Source: Enemella dayhoffiae (GTDB taxonomy: Bacteria; Actinomycetota; Actinomycetes; Propionibacteriales; Propionibacteriaceae). From it: a stretch of DNA of 64,000 bases. The position numbers and the translations under genes are program-made. The first letter of the stretch is position 1. Each line of letters begins with the position of its first letter. Of the stretch, positions 18,094 through 25,942 are shown in pieces. The stretch spans positions 124,001 to 188,000 of the forward strand of contig NZ_NMVQ01000023.1 of assembly GCF_002250625.1 (NCBI RefSeq), given 5' to 3'. Under the pieces are notes generated by a model. It was given only the letters and a program-made list of their open reading frames with translations. It was not told the origin of the DNA and made no database searches.

Positions 18094-19406
18094 GCCAGGC
18101 CTCCGAGCTTGCGCAGTTTCTGGAACGGGGTGTAGGTGGCGATCACGTCCACCGGATCCGGGTGACCGGACAGCGCGCGGGCCAGGTCGGGCTCCACCCG
18201 GTGCTCCACCTCGGCGTATTTCAGCCGGATCGCCAGGTCGTGCGCGCGGGGGCCGGAGGCGACCACCTGTTTGCCGGCCAGCTGCTCGAAGTCGACGTCC
18301 CACAGCCAGGACACGTCCTTGCCGTCGGCGGCGACGGAGTCGATCGCCAGCACCACGGTGTCGGTGGCCATGATCGGCAGCGCCTCGGCCCAGCCGGCGG
18401 GATTCTTCGCCAGCAGCAACCGGGCGGTGGTGTCACCGAACTTCGTGGTGGCGAACCGGCCGGCGGGGGAGGTGACGGTGCGCATGCCGGTCAGCGCGGT
18501 CTCGACCGGTACGCCGAGCACGGCGGCCGCGGCCAGGGCGCAGGCGGCGTTGGACACGTTGAACGCTCCCGGGACGTGCAGCTGCGGGTCGTGGCTGACG
18601 CCCGCGGGGTCGACGATCCGGCCGTCGACGACCCGCCAGGTGGCCTCCGGCTGGGCCAGGTCGCAGCCGGTGCAGCGCCACCGCCCGCCGGCTGAGCCCG
18701 TCGAAGCCTCGGTGACCAGCGTGCTGCCGCACTCGGGGCAGAGCACCGAGTCGGCGTGCCACAGGTTCTGGGTGTCCACCCAGACGACCTGCTTGGCGTG
18801 CCGGGCGGCCCACACGATCAGCGGTTCGGTGGCGTTCGCGACCACCACCGGGCCGTCCGCACCGGCCGTCATCAGGGCACGCAGCCAAGCGGTGCCGAGG
18901 GATTTGATCTCGTGGTGCCGATCCAGCTGGTCACGGCTGAAGTTCAACAGCACCAGCACTTCCGGGTGGCCAAGGCGGACCACGTCGGCAACCACCCGCT
19001 CATCGGTCTCCAGCACCGCGATGTCTGCCTTGGGGGCCCGGCCCAGTGCCGAGGCGATGCCGTGGTGCAGGTTGGCGCCGTCGGCGTTGGTCACCATCCG
19101 AGAGGCGCTCGAGCCCAGGCCCTGGCGTACGGCCGCGGCCAACAGGTGGGTGGTGGTCGTCTTGCCGTTGGTGCCGGACACTACGGCGATCCGTCGTCCG
19201 GGCAGGAGTTTGGCCAGGGCCTGCGGATCCACCCGGGTGAGCACCCGGCCGCGGATCGAGGCTCCCGAACCGCGGCGGGCCACCCGGGACGCCAGGGCGG
19301 CGGCTTCACCGGCCAGCAGTCCGGCGGACAGCCGGACCTGCTGCAACGGCGTACGCCGAGGCGCCGGTGGGGCAGGGGCGGAGAGGTCTGCGGGCATGGG
19401 TGCCAT
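18090..19406 (-). CDS. murT: MurT, Mur-ligase subunit of lipid II isoglutaminyl synthase
   Basis: 438 residues. The P-loop SGTNGKTTTTHLLA, two Cys pairs (CPECGSTL, CTGCDLAQ) forming the zinc ribbon typical of MurT, and the C-terminal DUF1727 region are visible. It activates the D-glutamate carboxyl with ATP. Between the two Cys pairs lies a Thr-Gly-Ser-Ala-Gly-Gly insert encoded by a palindromic repeat copy. Confidence 0.9.
   Translation of the reverse strand: MAPMPADLSAPAPPAPRRTPLQQVRLSAGLLAGEAAALASRVARRGSGASIRGRVLTRVDPQALAKLLPGRRIAVVSGTNGKTTTTHLLAAAVRQGLGSSASRMVTNADGANLHHGIASALGRAPKADIAVLETDERVVADVVRLGHPEVLVLLNFSRDQLDRHHEIKSLGTAWLRALMTAGADGPVVVANATEPLIVWAARHAKQVVWVDTQNLWHADSVLCPECGSTLVTEASTGSAGGRWRCTGCDLAQPEATWRVVDGRIVDPAGVSHDPQLHVPGAFNVSNAACALAAAAVLGVPVETALTGMRTVTSPAGRFATTKFGDTTARLLLAKNPAGWAEALPIMATDTVVLAIDSVAADGKDVSWLWDVDFEQLAGKQVVASGPRAHDLAIRLKYAEVEHRVEPDLARALSGHPDPVDVIATYTPFQKLRKLGGLA
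18692..18705. repeat. Palindromic repeat arm inside murT
   Basis: CTGAGCCCGTCGAA differs from the 7299 arm at one base. It lies in the coding sequence between the zinc-ribbon cysteine pairs and is read in frame. Confidence 0.55.
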
Positions 19407-19459
19407 TGTTGCGCACCACTCCTACTGACACCCGCGCGACCCGTCGGTGGCGGCCGACC

Positions 19460-19476
19460 CTACTCATGAGTAGTAT
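19460..19476 (+). promoter_or_regulatory. Perfect 14-bp palindrome overlapping a -10-like element
   Basis: CTACTCATGAGTAG (19460-19473) is a perfect dyad, and TAGTAT (19471-19476) overlaps its right end as a -10-like hexamer. It sits 84 bases before the secreted propeller protein. A repressor operator over a promoter is the simplest reading. Confidence 0.45.
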
Positions 19477-19513
19477 GCCCGGAACGCCTGACCGGTGACA
19501 GCCGCGGGCGGGT

Positions 19514-19534
19514 CTGATCGCCGTCGGCGATCAG
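19514..19534 (+). other. Leader hairpin upstream of the secreted propeller gene
   Basis: CTGATCGCC (19514-19522) pairs perfectly with GGCGATCAG (19526-19534) over a GTC loop, followed by TGGTGTTTTC. It resembles an attenuator-type terminator in the 5' leader, 25 bases before the ATG. Confidence 0.4.
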
Positions 19535-19559
19535 TGGTGTTTTCGGGGAAGAAGTACTG

Positions 19560-22502
19560 ATGTCGGGGATCTGTTCGAAGTTTTTGCGCGCGCTGCTGGG
19601 GATCAGCGTGGTCATCGCCTGTCTGGTGCCGGCGGCGCCGGCTCGCGCTGCCGTGCCTGCCGGTTTCCAGGTCACGAGTCTGCCCACCGGACAGCGGGCG
19701 TACGACCTGACCGCGTTCGAGTTCACCCCGGACGGGGGATGGTTCGCCATCGGCAAGTCGGGACTGGTGACCTGGACCTCACCGGTCTTCGGCTCCCGCC
19801 GGATCGCCCAGCTGGACGTGGTCACCGCCGAGGATCTCGGCCTGGTCGGATTGGCGGTGGCCCCCGGCTGGCCCGACGACCCGACCATCTACACCACCCG
19901 CGCCCTGCCCACCTCCGCCGGGACGGTGCTCCGCCTGAGCAAGTGGCGGGTGACCGTGGACGACAGGAAGCAGCCGGTCGCCCTGGCCGGCGAAACCACC
20001 ATCCTCGAACTGCCGGCACGCACGAACGTGCACATGATGTCTGAGGTGCTCGCCGCCCAGGACGGCACCCTGTGGGTGTCCGTCGGTGACAGCGCCGATT
20101 TTCGAAAGGCCGACCCCCTCGCTCTGGACGCCCTCGATCCGGAACAGGGTTACGGCAAACTGCTGCACGTGTGGCCCGACGGCCGCGGGGTCGCCAACAA
20201 TCCGCTGTACGACGCCGCCGCGCCGACTTCGTGGCGCAGTCGGATGTACGCCGGCGGCCTGCGCAGTCCCTTCCGGTTCAGCATGGATCCGGTCACCGGC
20301 GCACCAATCCTCGGTGACGTGGGCTGGAACGACCGCGAGGAGATCAACATCGTCCGCCCCGGCCAGTCGCTCGGCTGGCCCTGCTTCGAGGGCAACCGTC
20401 CCACGCCGGGCTACTCCGGTATGGCCGGATGCGCGGGCGCGACCAACAGCGCCCCGCTGATCGACTATCAACACGGCCCGATGGGGACGTCGATCACCGG
20501 CGGCTTCGTGTACACCGGCACCCGCTACCCGCAGGAGTACCGGGGCCGATACTTCTTCGGCGACTACGCGTCCAACCGGTTGTACACCTCGCGCCACGAC
20601 GCCACCGGAAAGCTGCTGACCGGCCCGGAACCGAACGGCTTCATCTCCGGCGAGGGCGCCCCGGTCGCGATCCGGCCCGGCCCGAACGGTGACGTCGTGT
20701 GGGCCGACATCCTGTCCGGCACCATGAAGCGACTGAGCTGGGTGGGCGGCAACCGAGCGCCGGTGGCCGCGCCGGAGGTGGTCACCGATCCAGCGACCCG
20801 GACCGCGACCTTCGACGCCGGCACCACGACGGACCCGGACGGCGACGCACTGACCCACAGCTGGGACTTTGGGGACGGCGCCACTGCCAGCACTGCGCAC
20901 GCCGACCATCAGTACGCCGGGGATGGCCCCTACACCGTCCGCTACACGGCGACGGACTCCCTGGGAGCGGCCAGCACGGCTGTGCTGACGGTGCACCCGG
21001 CGAACCACACGCCCACCCTCACGCTGCGCACGCCCCCGGCGGGCACACAGTTCGCGGTGGGGGATCGGGTTCGGCTGTCCGCCACCGCGACGGATGCCGA
21101 AGACGGACAGCTCGGCGTCACCTGGTCGACGACCCTGGTGCACTGCAGTGGCGGCTACTGCCACCGACATCCGGGCAGCTCGACCAGTGGCGCCACCTAT
21201 GACCAGCCCTTCGTCGACCACGGGGACAACACCTACCTGCTGCTCACCGCCACCGCGCGGGACGCGACGGGTGCCTCGGTGAGCGCCAGCTGGGAGGCCC
21301 GGCCCAAGTTGCGCACCCTGTCGGTGACCAGCACGGCGCAGACGCCGGTCACGATCAACAGCACGGCGACCTCGGCCCAGTCGGTGACGGTCGGTGCCGC
21401 TGTCTCGGTGTCCGTCGCGGCGACCTCCAGCGATGGGGTGGCCAGCTTCGAGCGGTGGTCCGACGGCGGGAGCCGGGCCCGGACGCTCACCATGCCCGAC
21501 GCGGACGTCACCCTCCACGCGGTGTACCTCACCCCGATCGATCGTCGCTTCAACAGCGACCCGGCCCTGCGTGCGCTGATCGGCCCGGCCATCGGCCCGG
21601 AAACGGGGTCGGCCACCAGCCGCACCCGACCGCACAGCGCCGGTGAACTGCACTGGACGCCGGCGACGGGGGTGAAGGAGCTGCACGGGGCGATCCGGGC
21701 GACCTACCTGGCCGAGGGAGGGGAACCCGCGTTTGGCCGGGCGGCCACCGACGAGACCCCCACCGCCGACGGACGTGGACGCTTCAACGAGCTGTTGGGT
21801 GGCACGGGCGGTGTGACCTCGATCTACTGGAGCCCGGAGACCCCGGCCAGCGCGGTCTATGGCGCCATCCGGACGAAGTGGGCCGCGACTGGTCTGGAGA
21901 GGGGACCGCTCGGCTACCCGGTGACCAGCGAACGGTCAGCGGTCGGTGGTCGCTTCAACCTGTTCCAGTACGGGTCGGTGCACTGGTCGCCGGCGATCGG
22001 CGCGCACGAGGTGCACGGTGAGATCTACCGACGCTGGGACCAGTTCGGCCGGGAGGGGTCGCTGCTGCGGCTGCCCGTCACCGACGAGTTGCCGACGCCA
22101 GACGGTGTGGGCCGATTCAACTACTTCGAGGGTGGTTCCATCTACTGGTCGCCGGAGACCGGGGCGTACGAGATCCACGGGGCGATCCTCAACCGGTGGT
22201 CGCAGCTGGGGTGGGAGACGTCGGTGCTCGGCTACCCGACCACCAACGAGTTGCCCACCCCGGACGGGACCGGTCGCTACAACCACTTCCGTGGTGGCTC
22301 GGTGTACTGGTCGCCGCAGACGGGCGCGCACGAGGTGTACGGCGCGATCCTGGAGCGGTGGTCGCAGCTGGGTTGGGAGACCTCCTGGTTGGGTTATCCC
22401 ACCAGCGGTGAGTACGACGTGCCGGGTGGGCGGCGCAGCAACTTCCAGGGCGGTTGGATCGAGTACCGGTTCGACACCCGGGAGGTGATCGTGGGTCGCT
22501 GA
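19560..22502 (+). CDS. Secreted sugar-dehydrogenase-like beta-propeller with PKD and LGFP repeat domains
   Basis: 980 residues. Signal peptide ends near ARA-AVP (about residue 31). Residues ~45-395 form a glucose/sorbosone dehydrogenase propeller (LAVAPGWPDDPTIYT, GDSADF, GWPCFEGN, YFFGDYASNRLY). A PKD domain follows (~400-480, DPDGDALTHSWDFGDG), then two beta-rich segments, and from ~690 about five LGFP repeats (LGYPTTNELPTPDGTGRYN type, ~54 residues each). LGFP repeats are thought to bind mycolate or arabinogalactan-type walls. A wall-associated oxidoreductase is inferred; PQQ use is unproven. Confidence 0.8.
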   Translation: MSGICSKFLRALLGISVVIACLVPAAPARAAVPAGFQVTSLPTGQRAYDLTAFEFTPDGGWFAIGKSGLVTWTSPVFGSRRIAQLDVVTAEDLGLVGLAVAPGWPDDPTIYTTRALPTSAGTVLRLSKWRVTVDDRKQPVALAGETTILELPARTNVHMMSEVLAAQDGTLWVSVGDSADFRKADPLALDALDPEQGYGKLLHVWPDGRGVANNPLYDAAAPTSWRSRMYAGGLRSPFRFSMDPVTGAPILGDVGWNDREEINIVRPGQSLGWPCFEGNRPTPGYSGMAGCAGATNSAPLIDYQHGPMGTSITGGFVYTGTRYPQEYRGRYFFGDYASNRLYTSRHDATGKLLTGPEPNGFISGEGAPVAIRPGPNGDVVWADILSGTMKRLSWVGGNRAPVAAPEVVTDPATRTATFDAGTTTDPDGDALTHSWDFGDGATASTAHADHQYAGDGPYTVRYTATDSLGAASTAVLTVHPANHTPTLTLRTPPAGTQFAVGDRVRLSATATDAEDGQLGVTWSTTLVHCSGGYCHRHPGSSTSGATYDQPFVDHGDNTYLLLTATARDATGASVSASWEARPKLRTLSVTSTAQTPVTINSTATSAQSVTVGAAVSVSVAATSSDGVASFERWSDGGSRARTLTMPDADVTLHAVYLTPIDRRFNSDPALRALIGPAIGPETGSATSRTRPHSAGELHWTPATGVKELHGAIRATYLAEGGEPAFGRAATDETPTADGRGRFNELLGGTGGVTSIYWSPETPASAVYGAIRTKWAATGLERGPLGYPVTSERSAVGGRFNLFQYGSVHWSPAIGAHEVHGEIYRRWDQFGREGSLLRLPVTDELPTPDGVGRFNYFEGGSIYWSPETGAYEIHGAILNRWSQLGWETSVLGYPTTNELPTPDGTGRYNHFRGGSVYWSPQTGAHEVYGAILERWSQLGWETSWLGYPTSGEYDVPGGRRSNFQGGWIEYRFDTREVIVGR

Positions 22503-22547
22503 GGCGGCGTACGCCCCAGCTCTCCCGGTCAGGGCCCCCGAATCAGC

Positions 22548-23384
22548 TCACGGACGCCACCACGTGTCGTCGACCGTGACGGGGGTGGTCCGCTTGTGTC
22601 GGGTACGCCACCACACCTGCTCGATCCGCTCGGCGACCTGGTCGGGGACCTCGCGGCCCTCGAGGTAGTCGTCGATGTGGTCATAGCTGAGGCCGAGCTC
22701 GTCCTCGTCCGGCCGACCGGCGTTCCCGTCCAGCAGGTCCGCGGTGGGCACCTTCTGCCACAGCCGGTCCGGGGCGCCCAGGTGCTGCAGCAACTGGCGG
22801 TTCTGGCGCTTATCCAGCCCCGACAGCGGCAGCAGATCCGCACCCCCGTCGCCGAACTTGGTGAAGAAGCCGGTGACGCTCTCCGCGGCGTGATCGGTGC
22901 CGATCACCAGCAGGTTGCGATCACCGGCCACCGCGTACTGGGCCACCATCCGCAACCGCGCCTTGGTGTTGCCCTTGGTGAAGTCGGTCAGCGGTGTGCC
23001 GGTCGTCGCGCGGTACTCGGACTCGAAGCCGTCCACCGCCGGCGCCACCTGATAGGTGAGCGTCTCGTCGGCCCGGATGAAATCCAGGGCGGCCGCCGCG
23101 TCCGCCTCGTCGTGCTGGACGCGGTAGGGCAGGCGTACCGCGACGAAGACGGCCGAGCCACCATCCGCGCGGACTCGTTCGACCGCCAGCTGGGCCAGCC
23201 GTCCGGCCAGGGTGGAGTCGAGCCCACCGGAGATCCCGAGCACGAAGCCGGCGGTGCGGGTGGCCCGGAGGTAGTCCACCAGGAACTGGACCCGGCGCTC
23301 GACCTCCGCGGTCGGGTCGATCTGCGGGTGGACGCCGAACTCGGCGATGATTCTCTGCTGCTGCGCTCGCATGGGACCATTCAT
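22548..23384 (-). CDS. nadE: Ammonia-dependent NAD+ synthetase
   Basis: 278 residues. The PP-loop [15 protein letters not shown], the [14 protein letters not shown] segment and [22 protein letters not shown] are diagnostic of NadE. There is no N-terminal glutaminase domain, so it uses ammonia to convert deamido-NAD to NAD. A second ATG four codons in (23372) is possible. It is the last clearly core gene before the island. Confidence 0.93.
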   Translation of the reverse strand: MNGPMRAQQQRIIAEFGVHPQIDPTAEVERRVQFLVDYLRATRTAGFVLGISGGLDSTLAGRLAQLAVERVRADGGSAVFVAVRLPYRVQHDEADAAAALDFIRADETLTYQVAPAVDGFESEYRATTGTPLTDFTKGNTKARLRMVAQYAVAGDRNLLVIGTDHAAESVTGFFTKFGDGGADLLPLSGLDKRQNRQLLQHLGAPDRLWQKVPTADLLDGNAGRPDEDELGLSYDHIDDYLEGREVPDQVAERIEQVWWRTRHKRTTPVTVDDTWWRP

Positions 23385-23404
23385 ACCCGAGGCGGAAGAT
23401 GCGA

Positions 23405-23444
23405 GAGGCCCGAGGTGGACCGTTTCTGGTCGGCCTCGGGCCTC
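23405..23444. terminator. Hairpin at the chromosome-island border
   Basis: GAGGCCCGAGG (23405-23415) and CCTCGGGCCTC (23434-23444) form an 11-bp perfect stem with an 18-base loop just upstream of nadE. No gene on either strand ends here now, so it may be the terminator of a gene displaced by the island. A smaller dyad TAGACC/GGTCTA lies at 23514-23529. Nothing else is recognised between 23385 and 23584. Confidence 0.45.
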
Positions 23445-23584
23445 ATCGGTTGGGGTGCCTGAGTAGTACGTTTGGCAACTCTGCCCCCAAGACGAAAACC
23501 CTGGTCAACCGCCTAGACCGTGGGGTCTACGAGGTCTCTCGACGTCCCCAGAATAGCGCTCCGAAGGACGATCGTGGCCCTGTC

Positions 23585-23914
23585 GTGAGGACTGTCGAGA
23601 CGGCTCAAACTTTTCTCACCGCCTCCGAGGTGGACGCGCTCGTCGGCGACTACCTGGCCGGGATGAGCGTCCAGGCGCTCGCCGAGAGGTACGGCATCCA
23701 CCGCGCCACGGTGTTCTCTCACGTTCGCCGTCGCAACGTGCCGAGCCGCCGTCCAGGGTTGGGGATCGACGAGAAGGCAGAGGCGGTACGGCTGGCCCGC
23801 GCGGGTGTCTCGATGCGCGCGATCGGGCGCCGGATGGGCGTGGACCGCAAGGCTGTGCGGGTAGCCCTCGTCGAGGCGGGACTCATCGTGGACGACGCGA
23901 GCGATGAATCGTAA
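23585..23914 (+). CDS. Small helix-turn-helix protein (Hin/resolvase C-terminal-like)
   Basis: 109 residues from GTG at 23585. Two HTH-like units are visible: residues ~12-45 (DYLAGMSVQALAERYGIHRA) and ~65-100 (GVSMRAIGRRMGVDRKAVRV), similar to the DNA-binding tails of invertases and resolvases. No catalytic domain is present. Small proteins like this accompany recombinases on actinobacterial elements, so it may be a recombinase remnant or a directionality factor. Confidence 0.6.
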   Translation: MRTVETAQTFLTASEVDALVGDYLAGMSVQALAERYGIHRATVFSHVRRRNVPSRRPGLGIDEKAEAVRLARAGVSMRAIGRRMGVDRKAVRVALVEAGLIVDDASDES

Positions 23915-24025
23915 CCGCGGTTCCGAGTAGCGGATCCGGCAGTAGCGTTCGGCGCACTCCTCGGTAACGAGCGCCGAGAGGAACCGATGATGATGCGATG
24001 CTACCGTTGGCGGAGGGAGGCTGGG

Positions 24026-24478
24026 ATGCAGTTCACGCGCCGTGCAGCACGGAGTCGGCGGTCGTTGGCTGCGTGCGTTCTGGTCGCTGGCGTCGCCGGT
24101 TTCGTCATCATCGGCCTTCTCGGTATGCACTTCATCGCCACGAATCTTGTGGTTAGACATGATGACTTGGCGTCCCACCCTGCGTCGATCGCGTCCGCTT
24201 CAAGCATCGCTCTCGACCCGGACGTGACTGCTGACACGAGCATGGATGATCCGATGCTCTGTGGTGGCGTGTGTGTCACCGGGGTGGGTTCCGCCTATTC
24301 GATGATGCTCACGTGTGTGCTCGCACTGATGGCGGGCTTCTTGTTCCTCGTGCCGCCACTGGCCGGGGCGCGAGCTGATGCCGATCCGACGGCCCTCGTT
24401 TCCTCGCTGCGTCTCTTGGTGACGCGTGCGCGGCCACGGTGTCTTTCTCTGACTGAGCTTTCGATCAGTCGCACCTGA
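24026..24478 (+). CDS. DUF6153-like small membrane protein of the metal cassette
   Basis: 150 residues. ATG at 24026 has a GGAGG site; longer in-frame starts exist from 23987. An N-terminal hydrophobic helix with the GLLGMHF motif and a second helix near residue 95 (YSMMLTCVLALMAGFLFLVPP) match the DUF6153 type found with copper/cadmium genes. A Met/Cys-containing loop (DPMLCGGVCVTG) could bind metal. The function is unknown. Confidence 0.55.
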   Translation: MQFTRRAARSRRSLAACVLVAGVAGFVIIGLLGMHFIATNLVVRHDDLASHPASIASASSIALDPDVTADTSMDDPMLCGGVCVTGVGSAYSMMLTCVLALMAGFLFLVPPLAGARADADPTALVSSLRLLVTRARPRCLSLTELSISRT

Positions 24479-24638
24479 GCCGGGCTGCCCAACGTGTTGA
24501 ACCCGGGGCTGCCGTCTGCGGCTCTGGCCTCTTGTCGCGTCGTCACGCGACCTTCGATCCCCGCGAGTCATCGCAACCAGAGTGGTGGCTTTGCTGCATC
24601 GCGCTTAGAGCCCGTTCGAGCGCCTATTGGAGTTATTC

Positions 24639-25472
24639 ATGAATCGAATTGTCTCATTGACCCTCGCGGCCGCGACGGTCTTCCTTCTTGCCGGATGCGC
24701 GCCAGGCGCGGTCTCCGATGCCACTCCGCCCACCATCGAGCATGTGCACGGGATCGCCGCGGATCCGCGGGGAGACGATCTCCTGATCGCCACTCACAAC
24801 GGTGTGTTCACCGTGACGGGCGACGGCAAGGTCACAGGTCCGATCGGTGACGACGATCTTGACGCGATGGGGTTCACTGTCGTCGGATCGACGTTCTTCG
24901 CATCCGGGCACCCGGGTCTTTCCACACCGGCCGAGCTCGGCTCACCCAATCTCGGCGTCATCCGCAGCGATGACTTCGGTCAGACGTGGACTCCGGTGGC
25001 GCTCACCGGCAGCACCGACTTTCATGTTCTGACCGCCGGCGCTGACGGGACGCTCTACGGCATCCCCTCTGGCAGCGACAGTCTCCTGATCAGCACCACG
25101 GATGGGGAGGAATGGGAGAACAAGGCCACGATCGCCGCGGCCGATCTCCTCGCTACGGACGCCGGGCTTTACGCCGCGACCGAGAACGGGCTCATGCTCA
25201 GCACCGACCAGGGAACAACATTCGCTGCCGTTGCGGGTGCACCCGCGCTCTATACGCTCGCCGCCCGTGGCGATGGCACCCTTGTCGGGGTTGGCACGGA
25301 TGGTGTCCTGTGGTCCCAGAACGCCGCTGGAACGTGGGGCCGTGGTGCGTCGACCACGGGCACGGTGCAGGCGTTCAACATCCTGACCGACGACCGCGTC
25401 GTGCTCGTCGATGATCGTGGGATCGTCGAGATCACGGCCACGGACACGAAGGTGCTGAGCCCGGCCAGATAG
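24639..25472 (+). CDS. F510_1955-family sialidase-like lipoprotein
   Basis: 277 residues. Lipobox FLLAGC near residue 20, then IEHVHGIAADPRGDDLLIATHNG and repeated blades with SDDFGQTWTPV, a BNR/Asp-box propeller. The family is annotated as glycosyl hydrolase-like but catalytic residues are not evident; it recurs beside metal-resistance genes. The accessory LspA downstream may process this lipoprotein, which is inference. ATG at 24639 is preceded by GGAG. The 160 bases upstream hold no recognisable feature. Confidence 0.75.
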   Translation: MNRIVSLTLAAATVFLLAGCAPGAVSDATPPTIEHVHGIAADPRGDDLLIATHNGVFTVTGDGKVTGPIGDDDLDAMGFTVVGSTFFASGHPGLSTPAELGSPNLGVIRSDDFGQTWTPVALTGSTDFHVLTAGADGTLYGIPSGSDSLLISTTDGEEWENKATIAAADLLATDAGLYAATENGLMLSTDQGTTFAAVAGAPALYTLAARGDGTLVGVGTDGVLWSQNAAGTWGRGASTTGTVQAFNILTDDRVVLVDDRGIVEITATDTKVLSPAR

Positions 25473-25555
25473 CGTCGACACGTCGTATCACCGCCGTCCG
25501 CGGCAGCTTTTGCGCTGCCGCGGACGCGCAGGACAGCGGTCCCGATTATGAACAC

Positions 25556-25590
25556 GTCAGTCATCACTGTATAGTTCAGTGCATGCTGAC
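25556..25590 (+). promoter_or_regulatory. CmtR operator/promoter dyad over the cmtR start
   Basis: GTCAG...CACTG-TATAGTT-CAGTG...CTGAC is an imperfect dyad (core CACTG 25565-25569, CAGTG 25577-25581; outer GTCAG/CTGAC). TATAGT (25570-25575) in its centre looks like a -10 hexamer. The ATG of cmtR follows at 25583 with no ribosome-binding site, so the transcript is probably leaderless and self-repressed. Confidence 0.55.
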
Positions 25591-25942
25591 TATTGCTTCG
25601 CGCCTCGACGTCATGAACCGGCTCGGCCGGGCCATGGCCGACCCGACGCGCTCTCGCATTCTGATGACCCTCCTCGCTGGCCCGAGCTACCCCGCCGTGC
25701 TGTCGCGCGAGCTGGAGTTGACCCGCTCGAACGTGTCGAACCACCTGACCTGCCTGCGCGACTGCGGGATCGTCGTCGCTGAGCCGGAGGGCCGGCAGAC
25801 GCGCTATGAGATCGCGGACCCGCACTTGGCGGCGGCGCTGACCGCGCTGGTGGACGTGACGCTGGCCGTCGACGAGCACGCGCCGTGCGTGGACTCGTCA
25901 TGCACGGTGCCGGGCTGCTGCGGGACGGGAGCGGGCGAGTGA
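25583..25942 (+). CDS. cmtR: CmtR, Cd(II)/Pb(II)-sensing ArsR-family repressor
   Basis: 119 residues. A winged HTH (LTRSNVSNHLTCLRDCGIV) closely resembles Mycobacterium tuberculosis CmtR. The three cysteines that bind Cd/Pb in that protein (C57, C61, C102) fall at exactly C57, C61 and C102 here. Metal binding should release the operator and switch on the ATPase gene, whose GTG overlaps this stop. Three extra cysteines (C107, C112, C113) lie in the tail. Confidence 0.88.
   Translation: MLTIASRLDVMNRLGRAMADPTRSRILMTLLAGPSYPAVLSRELELTRSNVSNHLTCLRDCGIVVAEPEGRQTRYEIADPHLAAALTALVDVTLAVDEHAPCVDSSCTVPGCCGTGAGE

Noticed and set aside
19779-21686. 635-codon minus-strand frame in the propeller gene
   Set aside because: High-GC antisense shadow; the plus strand has signal peptide, PKD and LGFP domains.
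23385-23584. tRNA-based attachment site for the island
   Set aside because: No tRNA or long direct repeat could be found at the left border, and the right border is outside the window.
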